In this document: positions 7,671 to 16,778 of the stretch, piece by piece
How positions within the stretch are numbered: position 1 is the stretch's first letter
How the letters are laid out: each line of letters opens with the position of its first letter
Notes under the pieces: model-generated
Told to the model about the DNA's origin: nothing
Seen by the model: only the letters and a program-made list of their open reading frames with translations
Databases searched by the model: none
Program-made: the position numbers and the translations under genes
Source of the DNA: JBOFLG01 sp051657745
GTDB lineage: Bacteria > Actinomycetota > Actinomycetes > Actinomycetales > Dermatophilaceae
Assembly (NCBI GenBank): GCA_051657745.1
Contig: JBOFLG010000044.1
Coordinates: forward strand, 5,929-69,928
Reading direction: 5' to 3'
Length of the DNA stretch: 64,000 nt

Positions 7671-8753
7671 GTGCCCAGCCCGCTCGACACCGCCAACCTG
7701 CGGCGTCGGGTCCAGCAGCAGCTCGACGCCGAGCTTGCCCGCCAGACCGACGTGCTTGCCGGACTCGGCGACGACATCGACGACCTGCTCGGCGCCATCC
7801 GCAGCCTGCTCCAAGGCGGCAAGCGGCTCCGGGCGGCGTTCCTCTACTGGAGCGCACGCGCGGTGGGCATGCCAGACTCCGATCACCTCGTGCGACTGGC
7901 CGGCGCGATGGAGTTGTTTCAGGCTGCGGCACTGCTGCACGACGACGTCATGGACGACTCCGATACTCGGCGCGGCGCTCCTGCCGCGCATCGGGCGCTG
8001 GCCGCCCGACACGCCGCGCGAGGGTGGGGTGGAGACGCTGATCGGTTCGGGCTCGCCGGCGCCGTCCTCGCCGGCAACTTGTGCCTCGGCTGGTGCGACG
8101 AGATGTGGTGGACCAGCGGGCTGCCAACCACCGAACTCGACCGTGCCCGACCGCTGTTCGACCACATGCGCACCCAGCTGATGGGTGGACAGTTTCTCGA
8201 TGTCGTGGAGTCGATGCGGCCGTGGGACGACCTTCCTGACCGCGAACGGATCGCCCGGGCACACCGGGTGCTGACCTACAAGAGCGCCAAGTACACGGTC
8301 GAGCACCCCGTGCTCATCGGCGCCCTTGTGGGCGGGGCGGATGACGCTACCCGCGCCGCGCTGGCGGCCTACGGCTTAGACCTCGGTCGGGCATTCCAGC
8401 TGCGTGACGATCTGCTGGGTGTGTTCGGTGACCCGGAGCAGAGCGGCAAGCCAGCCGGGGACGACCTGCGCGAGGGCAAGCGGACGGTGCTGCTCGCTCA
8501 CGCCCTGGCCGGTACCGACCCGAACGGGCGCGCCGCACTCGAACGCTGCGTCGGCGACCCGGCCCTGACCGCAGGCGAGGTCACGCTGCTCCGCGATGTG
8601 ATCCGCCGGGCGGGAGCGGTCGATCAGGTGGAGTCCGAGATCGCAACCCTCGCGCTGTCGGCGCGGGAGGCGCTGGACATCGCCGGCCTGGTGCCCGAGG
8701 CGCACGGCGTGTTGCGCGCCCTCATCGATTCGGCGACGGCTCGCTCGGCGTGA
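7671..8753 (+). CDS. idsA: Polyprenyl (geranylgeranyl-type) diphosphate synthase
   Basis: Head-to-tail trans-prenyltransferase that extends allylic diphosphates with IPP, 360 residues. GGKRLR (near residue 49) binds IPP. The first Asp-rich motif is LLHDDVMDDSD (near 86) and the second LRDDLLGVFGD (near 243). Small residues (AAA) before the first motif suggest a C20 or longer product, but chain length is inference. The GTG at 7671 has AGGAGG 5 nt upstream. The gene corresponds in order to Rv2173 (idsA2); carotenoid, menaquinone side-chain or polyprenyl phosphate synthesis are possible uses. Confidence 0.9.
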   Translation: MPSPLDTANLRRRVQQQLDAELARQTDVLAGLGDDIDDLLGAIRSLLQGGKRLRAAFLYWSARAVGMPDSDHLVRLAGAMELFQAAALLHDDVMDDSDTRRGAPAAHRALAARHAARGWGGDADRFGLAGAVLAGNLCLGWCDEMWWTSGLPTTELDRARPLFDHMRTQLMGGQFLDVVESMRPWDDLPDRERIARAHRVLTYKSAKYTVEHPVLIGALVGGADDATRAALAAYGLDLGRAFQLRDDLLGVFGDPEQSGKPAGDDLREGKRTVLLAHALAGTDPNGRAALERCVGDPALTAGEVTLLRDVIRRAGAVDQVESEIATLALSAREALDIAGLVPEAHGVLRALIDSATARSA

Positions 8754-8790
8754 GCCGAGTCTCGGTGCGGCCCCAGGCCACCGCCAACGG

Positions 8791-9174
8791 TTAGAGCGCC
8801 TGCTCCATGGCGCGCCGCCGCACCTCGGTGGTGAAGCCAGCACGAAGAGCGTCCAGCGGGCTGCCTGGCACCGGCAGCGTGTCGTCGTCGGTGAACAGCC
8901 ATCGAATGATGTCGGCGTCGTCCATGCCGCCGTCGGCGAGCACGGTGAACGTCCCCCGCAGTGGTGGCAGCGGCCCCTCGTCGCCGACGAACGCCTCCGG
9001 GACGCTCAGGATCTGGCGCTCCCCCACTCGCACAGCCAGTACCTCCCGGTCCTCGACGAGTCGACGAGCGCCGCCGAGCGACATCCCCACCCGGTCGGCG
9101 AGGTCGGGAATCGTCAGCCACCGGCCAACCAGGCCTTCGATGCCGCTCCCCTGCGGCTCCATCGCGTCATCCAC
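8791..9174 (-). CDS. Rv2175c-type DNA-binding protein
   Basis: A 127-residue protein with an N-terminal winged-helix-like DNA-binding segment (WLTIPDLADRVGMSLGGARR, residues about 19-38) and the Rv2175c C-terminal domain ending FTTEVRRRAMEQAL. In M. tuberculosis the homologue is a substrate of the neighbouring kinase PknL; here the PASTA kinase is encoded just across the intergenic region, so the same partnership is plausible. Starts with GTG at 9174; a second ATG four codons later is possible. Confidence 0.85.
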   Translation of the reverse strand: MDDAMEPQGSGIEGLVGRWLTIPDLADRVGMSLGGARRLVEDREVLAVRVGERQILSVPEAFVGDEGPLPPLRGTFTVLADGGMDDADIIRWLFTDDDTLPVPGSPLDALRAGFTTEVRRRAMEQAL

Positions 9175-9194
9175 GGGCGCCAGCGTGCCATATC

Positions 9195-9428
9195 GACGCG
9201 GCGACGACCTCCGCGCGGCGGCACGGCGTGGATCCGCGCCTGGTGCTGGCGATCTCGTACCAGGAGCCTGGATGGAACCACCGAGCCGTGTCGCCGGCGA
9301 ACGCGATCGGGGTGATGCAGGTGATCGCTGCCTCCTCCCAGGGGCTCGAGGGAGTCCGGAGGAGCGGGATGCACCCCGACACTCGGCGGTACGTCGCCAC
9401 CGTGCTGCACCTGCGCCGCACGTGGTGA
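9195..9428 (+). pseudogene. Remnant of an SLT lytic transglycosylase
   Basis: This frame reads HGVDPRLVLAISYQEPGWN, then AVSPANAIGVMQVI, the catalytic-glutamate region and core of an SLT lysozyme-like domain. It then jumps directly to QGLEGVRRSGMHPDTRRYV, which normally lies some 50-60 residues later at the end of the domain. The middle of the domain is gone without a frameshift. No signal peptide, LysM domain or plausible start codon remains, and the divergent gene starts only about 20 nt upstream. I judge it a decayed gene with an internal deletion. Confidence 0.7.
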
Positions 9429-9465
9429 TGCGGGAAGGATGACGACCACCATGGCGCAGAGCACC

Positions 9466-9471
9466 TACACT
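9466..9471 (+). promoter_or_regulatory. -10 box of the PASTA kinase gene
   Basis: TACACT ends 6 nt before an in-frame GTG at 9478, the same geometry as the other leaderless genes here. Confidence 0.45.
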
Positions 9472-9477
9472 TTTTCA

Positions 9478-11430
9478 GTGTCATCCACCGGCGACGCCCT
9501 GCTTGGGCGCACCCTCGACGGTCGCTATCGCGTGATTCGTCGACTCGCCGACGGGGGTATGGCGTCGGTCTACCTGGCCGTCGATGAGCGCCTCGGGCGG
9601 GACGTAGCGCTGAAGGTAATGCGCCCTCATCTTGCCCGCGAGGACACGTTCGTCATGCGGTTCCAGCGGGAGGCACGCGCGGCGGCATCCCTGTCGCATC
9701 CCAACGTGGTAGCGGTCTACGACCAAGGCGAGGACGACGGACACACCTTTCTCGCCATGGAGTACGTGTCCGGCAGAACGCTGCGCGAAGTGCTCACCAC
9801 CGAGGGCCCGCTCTCGCCCCGGGCAGCGCTCGACATCGCGGAGCCACTCCTGCTCGCCCTTGCCGAGGCTCATCGCTCCGGCCTGATCCACCGCGACGTC
9901 AAGCCCGAGAACGTCATCCTCAGCGACAGCGGCGCCGTGAAGGTCGCCGATTTCGGCCTCGCCCGAGCCGTGAGCAGCCAGACCATCACCAGCTCACGCG
10001 GCCTCCTGCTGGGCACCGCGTCCTACCTCGCCCCCGAACAGGTCGAGCACAGCGTCGCCGATGCCCGTTCCGATGTCTATGCCGCTGGCCTGGTGCTCTT
10101 CGAGATGCTCACCGGCACCAAGGCCTTCACCGGTGACAACCCCATCCACGTGGCGTACCAACACGTGCACGGCGGCGTCCCGACACCATCAAGCCGGATG
10201 CCGAACCTGCCCACCGAACTCGACGACCTGGTCGCCGAGGCCACCTCGCGCGAGCCCGACAAGCGTCCCGCCGACGCCGGCGTGTTCCTCGAGTTGGTGC
10301 GTCGGGTTCGCACGGTCCTGTCGAGTGACGCCCTGGACACCTGGCGTGACGGTGCGCAGGGCGGGCCGTCGATGGCCGCGCCTACTGCGACGGCCGTGCT
10401 CCCGGCCCGGTCATCGGTCGGTGAGATGGCCGGGCCTCGCCGGATCGCGACCTACCCGGCCGAGGCCGGCGCGGCCGGACAGGTGCACCACACCACCGCA
10501 CTGGATCTGCCGTCGGCACCGCTCGACGGCGTAGTGCTCGGACATCCGCCGGCACGACGCCGGCGGCGGTGGGTGGCGGTGCTCGCAGCCGCCGCGCTGG
10601 CCGCGGCCACGGCATGGTTCTTCATCGTCGGCCCCGGCGCTGCGGCCACCGTGCCAGCGGTCGTAGGCCTGACTCAGGCGGCTGCGATCAACGACCTCCA
10701 AGCCGCCGACCTCGACGCCACCGTCGTCGAGGACTTCTCGGAAGATACGGCGGCGGGCCAGGTGCTGCGCGTGCAGCCGGGCCCCGGCACCACAGTCCGG
10801 CGTGGCTCTGACATCGAACTGGTGGTGTCGAAAGGGCCGGAACGCTACGCCGTTCCCCAACTTCTCGGCAGCAGTCTGGCCGATGCCCGCGCTCGGCTCG
10901 GCTCGGCCAATCTCGCCGTCGGCACGGTCACCGAGAGGTTCGACGACACGGTCGCCAAAGGGCAGGTCATCTCCTCGGATCCGGAGGTCGGTGCCAGCCT
11001 CAAACGTGACACCGCAGTCGGACTCGTCATCAGCAGCGGTCGGCAACCGCTCGACGTCCCCGACTTCACCGGGAGGCCCGCGCCACAGGCCCGCACGGAA
11101 CTCGAGGGGCTCGGGCTGAACGTTCAGGCTGGCCCGGATCAGAACAGCGACACGGTGCCAGCGGGGTCGGTCATCAGCCAGAGCCCGCCGAACGGCACGC
11201 TGTTCAAGGGTGACACCGTGACGCTCGTGGTGTCGGCAGGCCCAGTCCTCGTGGGCGTGCCCAGTGTCATCGGTCAGCAGGTCGGCGAGGCGCGGCGAAT
11301 TCTCGAGGAGGCCGGTTTTCAGGTCAATGTCGAGGAGGCGCTGGGTGGATACTTCGGCACCGTGCGCCTGCAGAACCCGGCCGGCGGCCAGGCGCCGCGC
11401 GGGAGCACCGTGACCGTGACCGTCGTCTGA
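9478..11430 (+). CDS. Membrane Ser/Thr protein kinase with four PASTA domains
   Basis: Hanks-type kinase, 650 residues from GTG 9478. Glycine loop near residue 25, ATP lysine in VALKVM (about 46), catalytic loop HRDVKPEN (138-145) and DFG (158-160). A linker follows, then RRRR and one membrane helix (about 365-385), then four extracellular PASTA repeats of roughly 65 residues to the end, which bind muropeptides in related kinases. The position matches Rv2176 (pknL), but PknL has no PASTA repeats; the build is PknB/Stk1-like. ATG 9439 or 9451 are alternative starts (GGAAGG at 9433-9438), but TACACT before 9478 favours the shorter form. Likely controls cell-wall growth; the Rv2175c homologue is a candidate substrate. 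Confidence 0.92.
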   Translation: MSSTGDALLGRTLDGRYRVIRRLADGGMASVYLAVDERLGRDVALKVMRPHLAREDTFVMRFQREARAAASLSHPNVVAVYDQGEDDGHTFLAMEYVSGRTLREVLTTEGPLSPRAALDIAEPLLLALAEAHRSGLIHRDVKPENVILSDSGAVKVADFGLARAVSSQTITSSRGLLLGTASYLAPEQVEHSVADARSDVYAAGLVLFEMLTGTKAFTGDNPIHVAYQHVHGGVPTPSSRMPNLPTELDDLVAEATSREPDKRPADAGVFLELVRRVRTVLSSDALDTWRDGAQGGPSMAAPTATAVLPARSSVGEMAGPRRIATYPAEAGAAGQVHHTTALDLPSAPLDGVVLGHPPARRRRRWVAVLAAAALAAATAWFFIVGPGAAATVPAVVGLTQAAAINDLQAADLDATVVEDFSEDTAAGQVLRVQPGPGTTVRRGSDIELVVSKGPERYAVPQLLGSSLADARARLGSANLAVGTVTERFDDTVAKGQVISSDPEVGASLKRDTAVGLVISSGRQPLDVPDFTGRPAPQARTELEGLGLNVQAGPDQNSDTVPAGSVISQSPPNGTLFKGDTVTLVVSAGPVLVGVPSVIGQQVGEARRILEEAGFQVNVEEALGGYFGTVRLQNPAGGQAPRGSTVTVTVV

Positions 11431-11442
11431 CCGGGCCGCTAG

Positions 11443-12360
11443 GTGGGGGTGCTCGTGCCGGGGTCCCGGATCGGCCCGGCTCGGCTCGCCACTGCGGTCT
11501 TGGTCTGTGTCACCGCGGTCTGGGGGTCCACCTTCTTTCTGATCCGCGACCTCGTGGTCACCGTGCCGCCGGTCGACTTCCTCGCGGTGCGGTTCGCCAT
11601 CGCGGCCATGGTGATGCTCGTGGTGTTCCGACGGCAGGTTCGCGCGATGGCGCGCCGCGACCTGTGCGTCGGGGGTGTCCTTGGGGCTCTCTACGGCGCG
11701 GCACAGGTACTGCAAACCGTCGGGCTGCAGCACACGGATGCATCGGTCTCGGGGTTCGTCACCGGCAGCTATGTGGTGCTCACTCCGGTCCTCGGCGCGC
11801 TCTTGCTTCGGGACCGGGTCAGCCGGGTCACCTGGGTCGCAGTTCTGATCGCCATGACCGGTATTGCGGTGCTGTCGCTGCGTGGGGTGGCGATCGGCAC
11901 TGGCGAGGTACTCACCCTCGCCTCCGCAGTTCTCTACGCCGGGCACATCATCGCGCTTGGGCGGTGGTCCACGCCATCGGCTGCGGTCGGCTTGGCGACC
12001 GTGCAGGCCGCCGTGATTGCCATGGTGGCGTCGGTGGGCGCGATACCGGGCGGCGTCACGCTGCCGTCCGGCGCCGCGTCATGGTCCGCACTGCTGTACC
12101 TGGCGCTCGGGGCCGGAGCATTCGCGCTCTGGGCGCAGACCTGGGCGCAGGCCCATCTCACCGCGACTCGAGCCGCGATCGTGATGGCACTGGAGCCGGT
12201 GTTCGCGGCATTCTTCGCGGTGCTGCTCGGCGGCGAGTCGCTCACCGCACGAATGCTGCTCGGTGGCGCGCTTGTCTTGGCGGCGATGTACCTCGTCGAA
12301 CTGCAGCTCACCGGGCGGCGTGCCCACCGTCCATCTCCCGGGCGGGTCAGTCCGTGGTGA
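11443..12360 (+). CDS. EamA/DMT family transporter
   Basis: A 305-residue protein with about ten membrane helices in two EamA repeats: the first includes WGSTFFLIRDLVVTVPPVDFLAVRF and the second ALGAGAFALWAQTWAQAHLTATRAAIVMALEPVFAAFFAVLLGGE, with the repeat-end LEPVFA...GE motif. A drug/metabolite exporter of unknown substrate. GTG 11443 lies 12 nt after the kinase stop; GTG 11455 is also possible. Its last 14 nt overlap the 3' end of the convergent DAHP synthase gene. Confidence 0.88.
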   Translation: MGVLVPGSRIGPARLATAVLVCVTAVWGSTFFLIRDLVVTVPPVDFLAVRFAIAAMVMLVVFRRQVRAMARRDLCVGGVLGALYGAAQVLQTVGLQHTDASVSGFVTGSYVVLTPVLGALLLRDRVSRVTWVAVLIAMTGIAVLSLRGVAIGTGEVLTLASAVLYAGHIIALGRWSTPSAAVGLATVQAAVIAMVASVGAIPGGVTLPSGAASWSALLYLALGAGAFALWAQTWAQAHLTATRAAIVMALEPVFAAFFAVLLGGESLTARMLLGGALVLAAMYLVELQLTGRRAHRPSPGRVSPW

Positions 12361-13699
12361 GCATCTCGGCGACGAGGAACGCGAGCTCGAGGCTCTGTTG
12401 GTGGTTCAGCCGTGGGTCGCACACCGACTCGTACCGCTTGGCGAGATCGGCGTCGAGGATCCGCTCGGCACCACCAAGGCACTCGGTGACGTCGTTGCCG
12501 GTGAGCTCGACATGGATGCCGCCCGGATGCGTGCCGAGGCCGCGGTGGACTTCAAAGAACCCGCGCACCTCCTCGACGACATCATCAAAGTCGCGAGTCT
12601 TGTAGCCCGAGGCCGACTCGAAGGTGTTGCCGTGCATCGGGTCGCACACCCAACTGACCTGCGCACCCGAAGCAGTCACCTTCTCGACGATCGCGGGCAG
12701 CGCTTCACGGACCCGCCCCGCGCCCATCCGGGTGATGAAGGTCAGCCGGCCCGGTTCACGCCGTGGGTCCACCACCTCCACGATGCGCAACAAATCATCG
12801 ACATCGGCGTTCGCGGATACCTTGACGCCCACCGGGTTTCGCACCCGCGCCACGAAGTCCACATGCGCGCCATCAATGGCTCGGGTGCGCTCGCCCACCC
12901 ACACGAAGTGGCCAGAGGTGTCGTAGAGCTCACCAGTGCGCGAGTCGACCCTGGTAAGCGGTCGCTCGTAGTCGAGCAGCAGGGCCTCGTGTGCGGAGAA
13001 GAACTCGGTACTGCGCATCGTGTCGAAGTCGGCGCCGCAGGCCTGCATGAACCGCATTGCCTTGTCGATGTCCCGGGCAAGCCGTTCGTACCGTGCGTTG
13101 GCGGCATTGGCGACGAAACCCTTGTTCCAGTCGTGCACGTGACGCAGATCGGCGAAGCCGCCGGAGGTGAAAGCGCGCACGAGGTTCAGCGTCGCGCTGC
13201 TCGCATGGTAGGCCCGCACCAGCCGCTGCGGATCGGGCTGCCGGGCCTCGGGAGTGAACTCGAAGTCGTTGACCATGTCCCCGCGGTACGCGGGCAGAGT
13301 GACGCCGTCTCGGGTCTCGTTCCCGCTACTACGCGGTTTCGCGTACTGACCCGCGATCCGGCCCACCTTCACCACCGGGACCGATGCACCGTAGGTGAGC
13401 ACGGCAGCCATCTGCAGGATGGTCTTGACCCGGTCCCGGATGTTGTCGGCGGTGGCCGACGAGAACGTCTCCGCGCAGTCTCCGCCCTGGAGCACGAACG
13501 CCTCGCCCTGGGAGACTGCCGCCATCCGCTGACGGAGCACGTCACACTCCCCGGCAAACACCAGCGGCGGGTAACTGGCGAGGGTGGCGACCGCGTCGTC
13601 AAGGCGTTGCTGGTCGGGCCATTCCGGCTGCTGGGCAGCCGGCAGGCTCGCGCCGGCAGCGAGCTGGGCGGTCAGGTCGTCGGCGGTGGGCGCACTCAC
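12347..13699 (-). CDS. aroG: Class II 3-deoxy-7-phosphoheptulonate (DAHP) synthase
   Basis: Condenses PEP and erythrose 4-phosphate, the first step of the shikimate pathway; 450 residues, normal for the plant-type class II enzyme. Seen: FAGECDVLRQRMA, LQGGDCAE (near residue 77), GQYAKPRSSGNETRDGVTLPAYRGD with the PEP-binding KPRSS (near 124), HFVWVGERTRAIDGAHVDF, and VCDPMHGNTFES, which includes a metal-binding histidine. The GTG at 13699 follows a TATCCT box by 8 nt. Syntenic with Rv2178c. Confidence 0.95.
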   Translation of the reverse strand: MSAPTADDLTAQLAAGASLPAAQQPEWPDQQRLDDAVATLASYPPLVFAGECDVLRQRMAAVSQGEAFVLQGGDCAETFSSATADNIRDRVKTILQMAAVLTYGASVPVVKVGRIAGQYAKPRSSGNETRDGVTLPAYRGDMVNDFEFTPEARQPDPQRLVRAYHASSATLNLVRAFTSGGFADLRHVHDWNKGFVANAANARYERLARDIDKAMRFMQACGADFDTMRSTEFFSAHEALLLDYERPLTRVDSRTGELYDTSGHFVWVGERTRAIDGAHVDFVARVRNPVGVKVSANADVDDLLRIVEVVDPRREPGRLTFITRMGAGRVREALPAIVEKVTASGAQVSWVCDPMHGNTFESASGYKTRDFDDVVEEVRGFFEVHRGLGTHPGGIHVELTGNDVTECLGGAERILDADLAKRYESVCDPRLNHQQSLELAFLVAEMLTTD

Positions 13700-13707
13700 G
13701 GTGCCTA

Positions 13708-13713
13708 AGGATA
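13708..13713 (-). promoter_or_regulatory. -10 box of leaderless DAHP synthase gene
   Basis: TATCCT on the minus strand, 8 nt before GTG 13699. Confidence 0.5.
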
Positions 13714-13776
13714 GGCGCCGCCCGGTGGCTCAGGCTCGGCCGGCCGGATGCCGGTCACCTGCCGAAGCGTCGCGCG

Positions 13777-14490
13777 TCATCCGCGTGGGTCATGGTCTTC
13801 GAGACCTCGGGACAACGCGAAGCGCACCAGCTCGACCCGATTGTGCAGGTGCAGTTTGCCGAGAGTGTTCTGCACATGGTTTTGGACAGTGCGGTGCGAG
13901 ACGAACAACTCGCTCGCAATCTCCTTGTACGACATGCCAGTAGCGACAAAGCGCAACACCTCGGTCTCGCGAGCGGTGAGCTCGGGAATCGGGCGGGCGC
14001 GGGCGGCTTCACTGGCCGCGTCCTGCTCCGGCTCGGTGGCCAGACGGCGGAACTCGCCCAGCACCAGGCCGGCCAGCCCCGACGTGAAGACCGCCTCACC
14101 GCGGGCCGTGGCGAGCACCGCATCGACGATCTCGTCGGCAGACGCGGACTTGACGAGATAGCCGGTGGCGCCGGCCTTGATGGCCGCGAGCACATCGTGC
14201 TGCTCCCCACTCGCCGAGAGAATCAGCACCCGGGTCGCCAGGTCGCCCAGAGCACGACAGACCTCATCACCACGCAGGCCCGGCAGATTGAGGTCGAGCA
14301 CCAGCACGTCGGGTTGAGTGGCCCGGGCTCGGCGCACTGCTGCCGGCCCGTCGGCAGCAGTGGCGACCACGGTGAGGCCTCGGTCGACCAAGTCCCGCTC
14401 CAGCGCCGTCAACCACACCGGATGATCGTCGGCGACCAGCACCGTGGGCGAGCCGGCCGAGTGGGCGGATGTCGTGGGTTCGGAGGTCAT
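13777..14490 (-). CDS. NarL/LuxR-type response regulator (MacR-like)
   Basis: A 237-residue regulator. Receiver domain: acidic pair in VLVADDHPVW, phospho-acceptor Asp in VLVLDLNLPG (near residue 60), Ser in LILSAS and Lys in GYLVKSAS. C-terminal LuxR helix-turn-helix: LTARETEVLRFVATGMSYKEIA and VSHRTVQNHVQNTLGKL. ATG 14490 overlaps the kinase stop as ATGA, which fixes the start and implies coupling. Together with the preceding gene it resembles Streptomyces MacRS, which in S. coelicolor also lies near the DAHP synthase and glucokinase genes. Confidence 0.9.
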   Translation of the reverse strand: MTSEPTTSAHSAGSPTVLVADDHPVWLTALERDLVDRGLTVVATAADGPAAVRRARATQPDVLVLDLNLPGLRGDEVCRALGDLATRVLILSASGEQHDVLAAIKAGATGYLVKSASADEIVDAVLATARGEAVFTSGLAGLVLGEFRRLATEPEQDAASEAARARPIPELTARETEVLRFVATGMSYKEIASELFVSHRTVQNHVQNTLGKLHLHNRVELVRFALSRGLEDHDPRG

Positions 14491-15668
14491 CGGCGCTCCA
14501 CGGAGCCGCGGGGGATGATAATTCGCACGGTGCATCCTGCACCCGGACGCGTAGTCCACGTCGCTGACCCGCCGAGGTCCTCGATTCGGCCACGGATGGA
14601 GGCGCTGACCCCCAGCCGTCCGTCGGCGGCGGCGTCAACCAGGCGGGCCGGCTCGGTGCCCATCCCGTCGTCACGGACCGTCAGTTCGACACTGCGAGCG
14701 TCGCCCTCGAGCAGCACCCACGACCGTGCGCGCGGGCCCGCATGCACCGCGACATTGTCGAGGGCGGCGCCCAGCGCGGCACCGATCTCGGCGGCGACGA
14801 CGGGATCGACCAGGATCGGCCCGGCTGGCACCGAGACATCGACCCCAGGCCGTTCGACCGTGCTGACGGCGATTCGGAGGTCGACCTCGGCGCCCTCGGC
14901 GCCGTGCAGGACCCCGAGTGCCCCGGCATCAGCTGCGCCGACACCGGAGACGAAACGCCGGAGGGCCCGCTCCTGGTCAGCGGCCAGTTCGGCCAGTTCG
15001 ACAGCCGGCCCAGCAAGCTCGTTGCCACGGCGGTGGATGTAGGCCAGCGACTGCAGCACGCCGTCGTGGACGACCCGAGCGATGCGTTCCCGCTCGTGCA
15101 GGCGTTCCCGTTCACGCAGGACCTGTTCCTCCTGGGCCAACCCCGACCGCGCCAGGTCGACCGCGAGCCCGACCAGCCCGCCGAGCAGGACGAGGATGAC
15201 AATGTTGTGAAGCGTCGCCTGGGTGGGCTCCCGGACCTGGATCAGGTCGGCGACGGCGATCACCGCCGCCGCGACCAACCCACCACGGGCTCCTGACCCG
15301 AGCGCGGCTGCCACCACCGGACCCGCGGCCCACACCGTCGGGAGCGTGAACTGGCCCGCTGCAATCGAGGCCGGCGTCTCGGCGAGCGTCGTCGCAAGGA
15401 TGCCGAGCACGGCGAGGGACACCTCGACCACCACGACCCGCCGGGTTCGTCCTCGGTAGACGAGCAGACCGAGGGACCAGGCCAGCATCAGCGCGAGTAT
15501 CACCACCGCCACCCACGGCCGGACCATTGCCTCGTGGCGCTGCCAGACCAGGAGCGCCGCGTACAGCGCCGCACAGGGGCGGAAGATGTCGAGGCCACGG
15601 TGGAACGCCACGACCACCACCGGCTCTCGCCGGCCGGTGCGTGCCGAACGCGGCTTCAGCGGACCCAT
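14487..15668 (-). CDS. MacS-like sensor histidine kinase
   Basis: A 393-residue membrane histidine kinase of the NarX/HisKA_3 class. Five to six helices occupy roughly residues 30-180, including LLVWQRHEAMVRPWVAVVILALMLAWSLGLLVY. A short coil with repeated RERERLHERERIAR follows, then the phosphorylation site VVHDGVLQSLAYIHRRG (near 215) and an ATPase domain with ALDNVAVHAG (N box) and VRDDGMG. Begins 11 nt after the plsC stop. The ligand is unknown; the MacS relationship rests on architecture and gene order. Confidence 0.87.
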   Translation of the reverse strand: MGPLKPRSARTGRREPVVVVAFHRGLDIFRPCAALYAALLVWQRHEAMVRPWVAVVILALMLAWSLGLLVYRGRTRRVVVVEVSLAVLGILATTLAETPASIAAGQFTLPTVWAAGPVVAAALGSGARGGLVAAAVIAVADLIQVREPTQATLHNIVILVLLGGLVGLAVDLARSGLAQEEQVLRERERLHERERIARVVHDGVLQSLAYIHRRGNELAGPAVELAELAADQERALRRFVSGVGAADAGALGVLHGAEGAEVDLRIAVSTVERPGVDVSVPAGPILVDPVVAAEIGAALGAALDNVAVHAGPRARSWVLLEGDARSVELTVRDDGMGTEPARLVDAAADGRLGVSASIRGRIEDLGGSATWTTRPGAGCTVRIIIPRGSVERR

Positions 15669-15679
15669 GCCGGATGCCG

Positions 15680-16528
15680 TCAGCTCGCCCGCCGCTCCGC
15701 ACCTGGGTCGGGCTGCGGCCGCTCCGCACCCGGGCCCTGAACAGGTCGGTCCGAACCCTCGTCGGGTGCGTCGAGTGCCTCCTCCAACTCAGCGGCGGCT
15801 CGACCGGGCCGCGCCGCATCGGCCGCCTCACGAGCCTTGTTCTTTTTCTCCCGCGCGATGCGCTCCTTCATCACGGAGGCGTACATGTCGACGTACTCCT
15901 GGCCGCTCAGTTCCATCAGGGCGTACATGATCTCATCGGTTACTGAGCGGAGGACGAACCGGTCGCTCTCCATACCTTCGTAGCGCGAGAAATCGAGGGG
16001 CTCTCCAAGACGCACACCGACTCGCACCAACGTCGGCACCGTGGCCCCCGTGGGTTGGGCCTTATCGGTGTCGATCATCGCGACCGGGATCACCGGAACG
16101 CCCGCTTCGAGCGCCATCCGAGCTACCCCGGTCTTGCCCTTGTAGAGCCGGCCGTCGGGGCTGCGAGTGCCCTCCGGGTAGAGGCCGAGCAAGTCCCCGC
16201 GGCGCAGCACACGTAAGCCGGAACGCAGTGCAGCCTCACTGGCGTGACCCCCAGCGCGGTCGACCGGCAACTGGCCCACCCCGCGGAAGAACGCCGCGGT
16301 CAGGCGACCTTTGAGGCCAGCTCCGGTGAAGTAGTCAGATTTGGCCAGAAACGTCATCCGCCGCGGCACCACCAGAGGCAAGAAAATCGAGTCGGAAAAC
16401 GAGAGGTGGTTGCTGGCGAAAATGGCGCCACCATGCTCGGGTACATGCTCGGCGCCCTCGACCCACGGCCGAAACAGCATCCGGAGAAGCGGCCCGAGAA
16501 CGACCGTCTTGAGCACCCAGTAAAACAC
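15680..16528 (-). CDS. plsC: 1-acyl-sn-glycerol-3-phosphate acyltransferase (PlsC family)
   Basis: A 282-residue acyltransferase making phosphatidic acid or a related acylated lipid at the membrane. Catalytic NHLSFSD (HX4D, near residue 40), FRGVGQLPVDR, and the glycerophosphate-binding YPEGTRSPDG (near 121) are intact. The C-terminal 50 residues are a charged, proline-rich tail. The GTG at 16528 is preferred, with GAAGGG 7 nt upstream and the hydrophobic start VFYWVLKTVVL; the frame is open for 141 more codons upstream, but that part is proline/arginine-rich and not family-like. First gene of a unit with the MacRS-like pair. Confidence 0.88.
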   Translation of the reverse strand: MFYWVLKTVVLGPLLRMLFRPWVEGAEHVPEHGGAIFASNHLSFSDSIFLPLVVPRRMTFLAKSDYFTGAGLKGRLTAAFFRGVGQLPVDRAGGHASEAALRSGLRVLRRGDLLGLYPEGTRSPDGRLYKGKTGVARMALEAGVPVIPVAMIDTDKAQPTGATVPTLVRVGVRLGEPLDFSRYEGMESDRFVLRSVTDEIMYALMELSGQEYVDMYASVMKERIAREKKNKAREAADAARPGRAAAELEEALDAPDEGSDRPVQGPGAERPQPDPGAERRAS

Positions 16529-16778
16529 CCGACCACCCTTCGTCAGCCGACGTCCACAGCCTAGTGCACCGTGCCACCACGACCGGGGTGGACGGTGGCG
16601 CGCGAACCCCCGGTCGGGTAGCCATTCCGCCGATGACCGGCGTGATGATGGCCAGCGCGTGGCGGCGGCCGCGGCGGGCACAGTGGGCGGTTCGGCCAGG
16701 CTGCCAGGCCCTCGGCCCAGAGCCGCCGATGGCGTGCGAAGATCATCGGGTCGAGCCCGACGTGCCAGGAGACCAGCC

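Noticed and set aside
8961..9194. A longer transglycosylase frame extending back to 8961
   Set aside because: That part is antisense to the Rv2175c homologue and has no signal peptide or domain; similarity begins only near 9195.
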